From Bacteroidetes bacterium HGW-Bacteroidetes-7 (GTDB lineage: Bacteria; Bacteroidota; Bacteroidia; Bacteroidales; UBA932), in contig PHDA01000006.1 of NCBI GenBank assembly GCA_002842465.1, positions 1-64,000 of the forward strand: 64,000 nt of DNA, read 5' to 3'. Position 1 is the stretch's first letter; every line of letters starts with the position of its first letter. This document shows positions 55,842 to 64,000 of this stretch, one piece after another. A program made the translations under genes and the position numbers. The notes below the pieces were generated by a model, which had not been told where the DNA came from, did not search any database, and was given only the letters and a program-made list of their open reading frames with translations.

Positions 55842-58490
55842 ATGGAAATTTCCACAAAATACGACCCGTCACTTACCGAAGATAAATGGTACAAATTCTG
55901 GCTGGAAAAGGGCTATTTTCACTCTGAACCGAATGAAAAAGAGCCTTATACTGTTGTAATACCTCCTCCAAATGTAACAGGAGTACTGCATATGGGACAT
56001 ATGCTAAACAACACCATTCAGGATGTGCTGGTCAGAAGGGCAAGAATGATGGGCAAAAATGCCTGTTGGGTACCCGGAACAGACCATGCCTCTATAGCAA
56101 CCGAGGCAAAGGTTGTGGCCAAACTAAAGGAGATGGGACTCGAGAAGAGCAGTATTACCCGTGAAGAGTTTTTAGAGCACGCATGGGAGTGGAGAGAGAA
56201 GCACGGAGGCATTATTTTGGAACAGCTAAAAAAGCTGGGAGCATCATGCGACTGGAACCGTACAACATTCACAATGGATCCCGAATATAATAAATCTGTA
56301 ATCAATACCTTTATTCACTTTTATAACAAAGGGCTCATATACAGAGGTGTTCGGATGGTTAACTGGGACCCTGAAGGACAAACGGCAGTCAGTGACGAAG
56401 AGGTAATCTACAAAGAGACACCATCTAAGCTCTACTATCTTAAATACTTTATCTCAAATGACGGAAAACCGTCGGAAGAGTATGTAGAGATTGCCACCAC
56501 AAGGCCCGAAACAATAATGGCAGACACCGCAGTTTGTGTACATCCAAATGACCCGAGATATACAAAACTCAAAGGAAAAAAAGTATTAATTCCACTAATA
56601 AACAAAGAGATACCGGTAATTGAAGATGAGTATGTTCTAATGGATTTTGGCACTGGCTGTCTTAAAATTACCCCTGCACACGATATAAACGACTACGAGA
56701 TTGGAATCCGACACAATCTGCCAGTAATTGACATTCTTGATAACTACGCAAAACTGAACGAAAAAGCGCAGATTTTGATAGGTGAAGATAGGTTTGTTGC
56801 AAGAAAGAGGATTATTAAGATGCTTCAGGAGAGTAATCAACTGGTTAAAGAGGAGCAATACAGCTCTCCTATTGGCTACTCAGAAAGGACAAACGCTGTT
56901 ATTGAGCCAAGATTGTCACTTCAATGGTTTTTGAAGATGACAGAGGCTGCAAAACCTGCACTGGAGTATGTAATGAACGACACAATCAAGATTATACCTG
57001 ATAAATTCAAAAACACATATCGCCACTGGATGGAGAATGTGAAGGATTGGTGTATATCAAGACAGTTATGGTGGGGTCAGCAGATTCCAGCATGGTATAT
57101 GCCTGATGGAAAGATTGTTGTGGCAGTCGATAAAGATGAAGCACTGGCAAAAGCGAAACTAATCAATCCTGATTTGACAGAAAATGATTTGAAACAGGAC
57201 CAAGATGTTGTTGATACGTGGTTCTCATCATGGTTATGGCCAATTTCGGTATTTGACACTTCAAAGCCGGGTTTCCCCGATAAAAAACCAAACAGTGAAC
57301 TTGCTTATTACTATCCAACAAACGATTTAGTTACAGCACCGGAAATTCTATTCTTCTGGGTTGCTCGTATGATAATGGCAGGAAACGAGTTTTGTGGTGA
57401 TATTCCATTTAAAAATGTATATCTGACAGGGATCGTAAGAGATAAACAGGGCAGAAAAATGTCAAAATCGCTGGGAAATTCACCTGACCCCATTATGCTA
57501 ATGGAGAAATACGGTGCTGACGGCGTGAGAGTAGGGATGCTTTTATGCAGCAGTGCAGGAAACGACATTCTCTTTGACGAAAGTCAGGTGGAGCAGGGCA
57601 GAAACTTCTCAAATAAAATTTGGAACGCATACCGCCTTGTAAACGGGTGGACAATTGACAAAGATATTGAACAAAGCGCCCAAGCAGCGGCAGCGGTTAA
57701 ATGGTTCGATGGAATTCTCAGTGAGTCTCTTGAGACAATAACTGACCACTTTGAAAAATTCCGTCTCTCTGACGCCCTGATGCACGCATATAAACTTTTC
57801 TGGGACGATTTCTGTGCCTGGTATCTTGAGATAATCAAACCCGAATTTGGAAAAGGAATTGACAGTAAGACACATGAAGCCACGCTTGAACTTTTTGAGA
57901 AACTGCTTAGAGTTCTGCATCCATTTATGCCTTTCATCACAGAAGAGCTTTGGCAGCACCTTGCGAAGAATAAAAATCATGAAAGCATCATGATTTCAAA
58001 TATGCCGGAACCTGAAAACTACTCAAAGGAGTATGCAGCTGCATTTGAACTGGTAAAATCTGCAATTGTTAACATAAGAAACATAAGACAATCAAAGTCC
58101 ATCTCACCTAAAACAGAGCTAAACCTTTATGTAAAAGGAGATGTTGACAGAAACCTCTATTGCGTAATACAGAAAATGGCCAACATATCACAAATCGAAG
58201 ATATGTCAGCCAAGGATTCCGGGCAAACAGGAAACTCATTTATGGTTGGCACTTCAGAATTTTTTGTACCGCTTGAAGGTATGGTAAATGCCGCCGAAGA
58301 GTTAAGCAAAATTGAGACAGAACTTAAGCACCTCGATGGATTTCTTAAATCTGTAAATGCCAAACTTAACAACGAAAAGTTTATGGCAAACGCAGCAGAA
58401 AACATCAAAAACACAGAGCTTAAGAAGAGGGCAGATGCCCTCGAAAAGATTGCCAAACTATTAAAACATAAAGAGGAGTACAGTAAGTAA
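55842..58490 (+). CDS. valS: Valyl-tRNA synthetase
   Basis: PPPNVTGVLHMGHMLNNTIQD; GRKMSKSLGNSPDP; C-terminal coiled coil. Confidence 0.98.
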   Translation: MEISTKYDPSLTEDKWYKFWLEKGYFHSEPNEKEPYTVVIPPPNVTGVLHMGHMLNNTIQDVLVRRARMMGKNACWVPGTDHASIATEAKVVAKLKEMGLEKSSITREEFLEHAWEWREKHGGIILEQLKKLGASCDWNRTTFTMDPEYNKSVINTFIHFYNKGLIYRGVRMVNWDPEGQTAVSDEEVIYKETPSKLYYLKYFISNDGKPSEEYVEIATTRPETIMADTAVCVHPNDPRYTKLKGKKVLIPLINKEIPVIEDEYVLMDFGTGCLKITPAHDINDYEIGIRHNLPVIDILDNYAKLNEKAQILIGEDRFVARKRIIKMLQESNQLVKEEQYSSPIGYSERTNAVIEPRLSLQWFLKMTEAAKPALEYVMNDTIKIIPDKFKNTYRHWMENVKDWCISRQLWWGQQIPAWYMPDGKIVVAVDKDEALAKAKLINPDLTENDLKQDQDVVDTWFSSWLWPISVFDTSKPGFPDKKPNSELAYYYPTNDLVTAPEILFFWVARMIMAGNEFCGDIPFKNVYLTGIVRDKQGRKMSKSLGNSPDPIMLMEKYGADGVRVGMLLCSSAGNDILFDESQVEQGRNFSNKIWNAYRLVNGWTIDKDIEQSAQAAAAVKWFDGILSESLETITDHFEKFRLSDALMHAYKLFWDDFCAWYLEIIKPEFGKGIDSKTHEATLELFEKLLRVLHPFMPFITEELWQHLAKNKNHESIMISNMPEPENYSKEYAAAFELVKSAIVNIRNIRQSKSISPKTELNLYVKGDVDRNLYCVIQKMANISQIEDMSAKDSGQTGNSFMVGTSEFFVPLEGMVNAAEELSKIETELKHLDGFLKSVNAKLNNEKFMANAAENIKNTELKKRADALEKIAKLLKHKEEYSK

Positions 58491-58906
58491 TGTATATATC
58501 AGAGACCATATTAGAGGTAAGGTATTACGAAACAGATCTGATGGGTATAGTGCACCATTCGAACTACATCCGCTATTTTGAGTGTGGCAGAAGCGATGCT
58601 TTGGCCAATCTGGGACTACCTATTCATGAGATTGAAAAGTTAGGCATTATGATGCCGGTTGTAAGTGTCACCTGTGACTACAAATTACCGGCAAAGCTTG
58701 GAGATAAGCTAAGAATTGTGAGCACAGTAAACGAATTACCAAAAGCAAGAATGATTATTGACACCGTTATTTACAACCAAGAGGGCAATACTGTTTGTGC
58801 AGGTTCTGTTACTCTGGGCTTCATTCATGTAAATAACCGAAGGCCAACAAGGGCTCCTTCCTTTATTATTGATATCTTTGCCAAATACTATAAAGAAAAC
58901 GACTAA
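58490..58906 (+). CDS. Acyl-CoA thioesterase, YbgC/4-hydroxybenzoyl-CoA thioesterase family
   Basis: Hotdog motif [29 protein letters not shown]. Confidence 0.92.
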   Translation: MYISETILEVRYYETDLMGIVHHSNYIRYFECGRSDALANLGLPIHEIEKLGIMMPVVSVTCDYKLPAKLGDKLRIVSTVNELPKARMIIDTVIYNQEGNTVCAGSVTLGFIHVNNRRPTRAPSFIIDIFAKYYKEND

Positions 58907-58917
58907 ATTTTACAGAT

Positions 58918-59121
58918 ATGAACCATTTTCTACTATTCGGAACGCTTGGAGCAACCGAAATCATTATTATCGCGCTAATTGTTTTATTGCTTTTCGGCGG
59001 TAAAAAAATTCCCGAACTTATGAAGGGAATCGGTAAAGGTGTAAGGAGTTTCAAAGATGGGATGAAGGGCATTGAAGAGGAAATAAAAGAAGATAAAAGC
59101 TCCGAAGAGGAGAAAAAGTAA
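58918..59121 (+). CDS. tatA: Sec-independent protein translocase TatA
   Basis: [41 protein letters not shown]. Confidence 0.95.
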   Translation: MNHFLLFGTLGATEIIIIALIVLLLFGGKKIPELMKGIGKGVRSFKDGMKGIEEEIKEDKSSEEEKK

Positions 59122-59133
59122 ACTGACCCCGCC

Positions 59134-59916
59134 GTGAGCAAAGAGATGACATTTTGGGACCACCTTGATGAACTGAGGGGAGTACTCTTCCGTTCTGCGA
59201 TTGCATTGCTTATAGCAGCAATCGTAATTTTTTTTAACAAAAGCTTTGTATTTGACACGGTAATTTTTGCACCTACAAGTTCGGACTTTATCCTTTATAA
59301 ATGGTTTGAACAGCTCGCAACCTTTACAGGAATTGCAGCCATGAATCCGGAGCCATTCTCTGTTAACCTCATAAACATTGAGCTGTCGGCACAATTTTTC
59401 ACCCACGTAAGCGTCTCATTAACACTTGCATTTATTTTAACTGTCCCTTATATTATATACCAGCTTTGGACATTTGTAAGTCCGGGACTGTATGAAAAGG
59501 AAAAAGCAGCTATAAGAAAGGCCTTTGCATTTGCCTCTGTGCTCTTTTTTATAGGGATTTTAGTTGGATATCTATTTGTTTTCCCTCTGACTGTAAGATT
59601 TTTAGGTACATATCAGGTTAGTGACTGGGTTCAAAATCAGATTTCTTTAAAATCATACATATCTATGTTTACATGGCTGATTCTTATTATGGGAGTGGTA
59701 TTTGAGATGCCCGCCCTTGCAGCCATTCTCTCAAGACTTGGAATAATTTCCAAAAGTATGCTCAGAAAATACAGAAAGCATGCCTTTACAATATTAATAA
59801 TAGTTGCGGCAGTTATTACTCCGAGCGGAGACGCATTTACCCTCTTTATTGTAGGGACACCGCTCTATTTACTTTACGAATTTAGCATACTTATTTGCCG
59901 TGATATCGATCAATAA
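59134..59916 (+). CDS. tatC: Sec-independent protein translocase TatC
   Basis: MTFWDHLDELRGVLFRSA; FVSPGLYEKEKAA; FEMPALAAILSRLGI; GTG start. Confidence 0.95.
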   Translation: MSKEMTFWDHLDELRGVLFRSAIALLIAAIVIFFNKSFVFDTVIFAPTSSDFILYKWFEQLATFTGIAAMNPEPFSVNLINIELSAQFFTHVSVSLTLAFILTVPYIIYQLWTFVSPGLYEKEKAAIRKAFAFASVLFFIGILVGYLFVFPLTVRFLGTYQVSDWVQNQISLKSYISMFTWLILIMGVVFEMPALAAILSRLGIISKSMLRKYRKHAFTILIIVAAVITPSGDAFTLFIVGTPLYLLYEFSILICRDIDQ

Positions 59917-61825
59917 CCTTACAGTCTCTTTTGGTGGATTCACCCTCTTTGACAATGTTAATTTCCACATTAACGAGAACGATAAAATCGGACTTGTCGG
60001 CAAGAATGGTGCCGGTAAGACAACTATTCTCAAGATAGTAGCAGGTATTATTGCTCCATCAGGCGGCGCTGTGCAGCAGCCATCCGAAATAACAATCGGC
60101 TATCTTCCTCAGGAGATGGAGTACTCAAAAAAGAGCACAGTTATTGACGAGACTCTCAAAGCATTTTCACATATAAAGACTATTGAAGATAGAATAGCCA
60201 AAATAAACAAAGATATTTGTGAAAGAACGGACTTTGAAAGCGACTCCTATCATGATCTTATTGTTAAGTTTAACGAATTAAACGACAAACTTAACCTTTA
60301 TGGAACTATCAACCCTCAGGCTCTGTCAGAAAGAGTGCTAAAGGGTCTTGGATTCAGCCGCAGTGATCTAACCAGAGAGAGAGCAGAACTCAGTCTTGGT
60401 TGGAACATGAGGATAGAGCTTGCTAAGATATTATTGAGAAAGCCCGATATCCTGCTGCTTGATGAGCCAACTAACCACCTTGATATTGAATCAATAAGGT
60501 GGCTTGAATTATATCTGCAGGGTTTTCGCGGAGCACTTGTACTTATTTCCCACGACAGACGTTTTCTGGACAGCGTAACAAACAGAACCGTTGAGATAAT
60601 GCTAGGCAAGATAAATGATTACAAAGTACCATATACAAAATACACACAGCTTAGAAGGGAACGTCTTGAACAACAGAAAGCTGCGTACGATAATCAGCAG
60701 AAATTGATTGAGAAGACCGAAGATTTCATAGAGAGGTTCAGATACAAAGCCACTAAATCAAATCAGGTTCAATCAAGGATTAAACAACTAGATAAACTTG
60801 ACAGAATTGAGGTTGAGGAGGAGGACAAAGCAAAACTTTATCTTAAATTTCCACCTTCACCGCGTTCGGGCAACGTTGCATTAAAATCTGTTGATGTAAA
60901 GATGTCATTTGGTCAAAAGTGCGTCTTTGATAAGGCCAACATTGTGATAGAGAGAGGAGAAAAGATTGCTTTGCTTGGTAAAAATGGCGAGGGTAAAACA
61001 ACCTTTATGAGGCTGATCACCGGAGAACTCACCCCTGTTTCAGGTAGAATTGAGTTAGGTCACAATGTTTCATTAGGATATTACGCACAAAATCAGGAAG
61101 ATTTATTAAGAAAAGAGGAGACGGTATTTGAAACCCTTGACAATGTTGCAACAGGAGATGTCAGAACAAAATTAAGGGACATTCTTGGTTCATTTCTTTT
61201 CAGAGGAGAGGATATCGATAAAAAGGTGGCAGTTTTGAGCGGAGGTGAAAAGTCACGCCTGGCAATGGCAAAACTGATGCTTAAACCATACAACCTTCTT
61301 GCGCTTGATGAACCTACCAACCACATGGATATCAGATCAAAAGATATTTTAAAACAGGCACTTCTTAAGTACGACGGTACACTTGTAATCGTTTCTCACG
61401 ACAGAGATTTTCTTGACGGACTGGTAAATAAAATTTATGAATTTAAAGATGGAGCAGTTCGCGAACATTTAGGTACATTTGAGGAGTTTCTTTCACGGAA
61501 AAACATAGAGAGCCTTGATGAGTTAGAATTGGAAAAATCTGCTTTAAAAGCCACTCCGGAAGCAAGACAACAGGAGAGTGTTGTGCCTGTTGACCATAAC
61601 CTAAAAAGAGATCAGGAGAGAGAGCTAAAAAGAAAGAAAGCAAAAATTGAAAAGTGCGAGAAACGCATTGAAGAGCTTGAATCAAAGATAGCATCAGCAG
61701 AAATCGAACTTGCCGATGTTACTGATGCTGTTAAAGCACTCTCACTTGTTGAGAGTTATGAGAAACTTAAAAAAGAGCTGAACAGTGAGATGGAGGAGTG
61801 GGAAAAGCTTCACAATAACCAATAA
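59900..61825 (+). CDS. ABC-F family ATP-binding protein
   Basis: Two ABC domains (GKNGAGKTT ... LLLDEPTNHLD; GKNGEGKTT ... LSGGEKSRLAMAKLML ... LALDEPTNHMD), no TM; GTG start overlapping tatC. Confidence 0.94.
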   Translation: MISINNLTVSFGGFTLFDNVNFHINENDKIGLVGKNGAGKTTILKIVAGIIAPSGGAVQQPSEITIGYLPQEMEYSKKSTVIDETLKAFSHIKTIEDRIAKINKDICERTDFESDSYHDLIVKFNELNDKLNLYGTINPQALSERVLKGLGFSRSDLTRERAELSLGWNMRIELAKILLRKPDILLLDEPTNHLDIESIRWLELYLQGFRGALVLISHDRRFLDSVTNRTVEIMLGKINDYKVPYTKYTQLRRERLEQQKAAYDNQQKLIEKTEDFIERFRYKATKSNQVQSRIKQLDKLDRIEVEEEDKAKLYLKFPPSPRSGNVALKSVDVKMSFGQKCVFDKANIVIERGEKIALLGKNGEGKTTFMRLITGELTPVSGRIELGHNVSLGYYAQNQEDLLRKEETVFETLDNVATGDVRTKLRDILGSFLFRGEDIDKKVAVLSGGEKSRLAMAKLMLKPYNLLALDEPTNHMDIRSKDILKQALLKYDGTLVIVSHDRDFLDGLVNKIYEFKDGAVREHLGTFEEFLSRKNIESLDELELEKSALKATPEARQQESVVPVDHNLKRDQERELKRKKAKIEKCEKRIEELESKIASAEIELADVTDAVKALSLVESYEKLKKELNSEMEEWEKLHNNQ

Positions 61826-61837
61826 AAACAATAAGAA

Positions 61838-62572
61838 ATGGAGAGTAATTATATTTGCGGAATACACCCCGTGACAGATGCAGTATTAGGAGGTAAAAAG
61901 ATTGAGAAGGTTTTGTTTAAGCAGGGTATGGATAGCCCACACTTTAGAAACCTGATGGAGCTATTACAGGAAAAAAACATTTCAATTCAATTTGCACCCA
62001 TCGAGAAACTAAACTCTTTGACAAGAGCAAACCACCAAGGTGTAATTGCATTTCTCTCTCAAGTAGATTATGTGTCTCTTGAAGAGATGGTTGCAAAAGC
62101 AATTGAAAATAAGAAAAACCCTGTAATAATACTGCTTGACGGCGTAAGCGACGTAAGAAATTTTGGAGGAATTGCCCGTTCAGCAGAATGTGCATCAGCA
62201 GATGGCATTATAATGCCGGCAAAAGGGAGCGCAGCCATAAATGCAGAATCAATTAAGACATCCGCAGGAGCACTGATGAGAATTCCTGTAGCAAAAGTAT
62301 CAAACCTCAGGGAAGCAATATTTTATCTCTCACAAAGTGGTTTTCAAATAATTGCAGCAACAGAAAAGGCAGATAAAAACATTTACGATGCCGACTTTAG
62401 CAAAGCAACAGCAGTTATTTTAGGATCTGAAGATAAAGGCATATCTAAGTCATCTCTATCCCTGGCAAACGAATTGGTTAAAATACCTATAACGGGAGTA
62501 ACCGGGTCACTTAATGTGTCCGTAGCCGCGTCGGTTGTCCTGTTTGAAATTGTCAGACAGAGGATCGTTTAA
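61838..62572 (+). CDS. rlmB: 23S rRNA (guanosine-2'-O-)-methyltransferase RlmB-like (SPOUT)
   Basis: YICGIHPVTDAV; LLDGVSDVRNFGGIARSAECASADG; GSEDKGIS; IPITGVTGSLNVSVAASVVLFEI. Confidence 0.92.
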   Translation: MESNYICGIHPVTDAVLGGKKIEKVLFKQGMDSPHFRNLMELLQEKNISIQFAPIEKLNSLTRANHQGVIAFLSQVDYVSLEEMVAKAIENKKNPVIILLDGVSDVRNFGGIARSAECASADGIIMPAKGSAAINAESIKTSAGALMRIPVAKVSNLREAIFYLSQSGFQIIAATEKADKNIYDADFSKATAVILGSEDKGISKSSLSLANELVKIPITGVTGSLNVSVAASVVLFEIVRQRIV

Positions 62573-63272
62573 ATTCCGAACATATTACAGCAGTTGCGAT
62601 TGCGACATTTAGAGATTCACTGCACTTTTCAGAAATTGAAAAGGATGGAATTGCTAATCTTTTATCAATCAATGACTCTATATCAGGGGATATCCCCTCG
62701 GATTCACTTCCCATAACAACAAGTGCCCCCTTTGGCAAACTCTCATTGTAGATATTATTCCCATTCATAAATGTGCCATAAACCGGCAACTTGCCTTGAA
62801 GCTCATCAATTAGTTTGGTAAGATCGGTATAAACAACTTTGGTGCGGAAAATTGCCCCCATTGTTGACTGTACTACCTTAGGATTGTACACGTCAACACA
62901 ATTGTCTGAACAGTAAATTGTATTAATACCAAACCATTCAGAAAGCCTGACAATAGTACCCAGATTTCCCGGATCTTTTACTGAATCAAGAGCAAGTGAA
63001 AGAATGTTTAAATCAGGCGATGTAAAAGATGTTGGTTTTGGAATTCTGACCACCGCAAGGGCAGGAGAGGGGCTGGAAAGAAGTGTTATTCTTGACATTA
63101 GATCTTCGCCAATCTCATCAGTGGTGAACACTGCAACAATATCCCAGCCAGACTCAATGGCCTCCTGAACAAGTTTCTCGCCCTCAACAACAAACAATCC
63201 GTTCTCCTCGCGATTTTTTCTCTTTGCAAGGGAACGGATTAGTTTAATCTCTGATTTTGAAGGGGTCATCAA
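62553..63272 (-). CDS. TrmH-family RNA 2'-O-methyltransferase (SPOUT)
   Basis: KNREENGLFVVEGEKLVQEAI; LDSVKDPGNLGTIVRLSEWFGI; MGSESEGISP; CSESLNVAIATAVICSEF. Confidence 0.92.
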   Translation of the reverse strand: MMTPSKSEIKLIRSLAKRKNREENGLFVVEGEKLVQEAIESGWDIVAVFTTDEIGEDLMSRITLLSSPSPALAVVRIPKPTSFTSPDLNILSLALDSVKDPGNLGTIVRLSEWFGINTIYCSDNCVDVYNPKVVQSTMGAIFRTKVVYTDLTKLIDELQGKLPVYGTFMNGNNIYNESLPKGALVVMGSESEGISPDIESLIDKRLAIPSFSISEKCSESLNVAIATAVICSEFKRSSV

Positions 63273-64000
63273 TATCCTAAAATCTTAAGCATCGACTTGT
63301 AAGTCTGCTCTTTACTAAAGAGTTTTGTATAATACTCGCCGTTTTCGTCAACATCAATGGTAATATGCTTTGGAGCAGGCTGCAAACAGTGCTGAATACC
63401 TCCGAATCCTGCGATAGACTCCTGGTAAGCACCGGTATGAAAAAAGCCAATATATAGAGGTTCTTCGCCATTTACTACAGGAAGAAAGATTGCATTAGCA
63501 TGAGCCTCTGCGTTATAGTAATCCTGACTATCGCATGTTAATCCACCCAAAAATACCCTTTGATACTCCTTGTCCCACTTATTGATGGGAAGAAGAATAA
63601 ATCTCTGCTTAATTCCCCAGGTATCAGGCAATGTTGTCATAAAAGAGCTATCAACCATATACCACCTCTCTCTGTCGTTCTGCTGCTTCTGATCGAGCAC
63701 CTGATAAATTACAGCACCGCTTTCACCAACGGTAAAACTCCCAAATTCGGTAAATATGTTTGGTTCAGGAGTTCCTCTTTGATCACAAATGCTCTTAATT
63801 TGAGCGATTATCTCTTCGGCCATATATTCATAATCGTAATCGAATGCCAAAGAGTTCTTTATAGGGAACCCACCTCCAATATTAAGGGAATCAAGTTCAG
63901 GGCAAAGTGCCTTTAGATCGCAATATACAGAGACGCATTTTGAAAGCTCATTCCAGTAGTAGGCATTGTCGCGCATTCCGGTATTAATAAAGAAATGAAG
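63269..64000 (-). CDS. speA: Biosynthetic arginine decarboxylase, C-terminal part (truncated by window end)
   Basis: Reading continues without a stop to 64000 (LHFFINTGMRDNAYYWNELSKC...LNIGGGFPIKN...FTEFGSFTVGESGAVIYQVL). Confidence 0.9.
   Translation of the reverse strand, partial: LHFFINTGMRDNAYYWNELSKCVSVYCDLKALCPELDSLNIGGGFPIKNSLAFDYDYEYMAEEIIAQIKSICDQRGTPEPNIFTEFGSFTVGESGAVIYQVLDQKQQNDRERWYMVDSSFMTTLPDTWGIKQRFILLPINKWDKEYQRVFLGGLTCDSQDYYNAEAHANAIFLPVVNGEEPLYIGFFHTGAYQESIAGFGGIQHCLQPAPKHITIDVDENGEYYTKLFSKEQTYKSMLKILGY

Noticed and set aside
55700-55842. Possible T-box or other leader riboswitch upstream of valS
   Set aside because: The putative promoter leaves a leader of only about 28 nt, too short for such an element
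57584-57980. 118-123-aa minus-strand ORFs inside valS
   Set aside because: Shadow ORFs opposite a universally conserved gene
1-64000. CRISPR array, transposon, prophage, toxin-antitoxin or tRNA genes
   Set aside because: Looked for direct-repeat arrays, transposase/integrase motifs and tRNA-like cloverleaves in the gaps by eye; none found. Not a substitute for tRNAscan-SE or CRISPR detection software

Overview
The window is a 64 kb stretch of an AT-rich Bacteroidota genome, most likely Bacteroidales. It is densely coding and looks chromosomal. It opens with the 3' end of a 5S rRNA gene. I saw no CRISPR array, prophage, transposase, tRNA or obvious pseudogene. Main blocks: (1) ECF sigma / FecR / STN-TonB receptor / DUF4876-type lipoprotein / beta-barrel / Calx-beta-like lipoprotein / zinc metalloprotease, followed by an S46 dipeptidyl-peptidase (DPP11-like), an exported isoaspartyl peptidase/asparaginase and two DAACS symporters (182-17437); together this looks like a protein/peptide-use locus. 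(2) GH77 glucanotransferase, omega-amidase and 5'-nucleotidase. (3) rny, a structured 6S-like ncRNA, zapA and a coiled-coil partner. (4) A 2-oxoacid:ferredoxin oxidoreductase operon with an ADP-forming acyl-CoA synthetase. (5) A compact gene set that reads as a deaminase-first 5'-methylthioadenosine / 5'-deoxyadenosine salvage route (31896-36341). (6) Peptidases, PPIase, pckA, recQ, maf, kdsC-like and M28. (7) Acyl-CoA dehydrogenase with an ETF carrying a bifurcating-type motif. (8) valS, ybgC, tatAC, ABC-F and two SPOUT methyltransferases, ending in a truncated speA. The most interesting candidates are the nucleoside salvage cluster, the peptide-use locus with its two differently equipped DAACS symporters, and the zapA-rny ncRNA. 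All function calls come from reading motifs and ORF translations. No database search or folding program was run.
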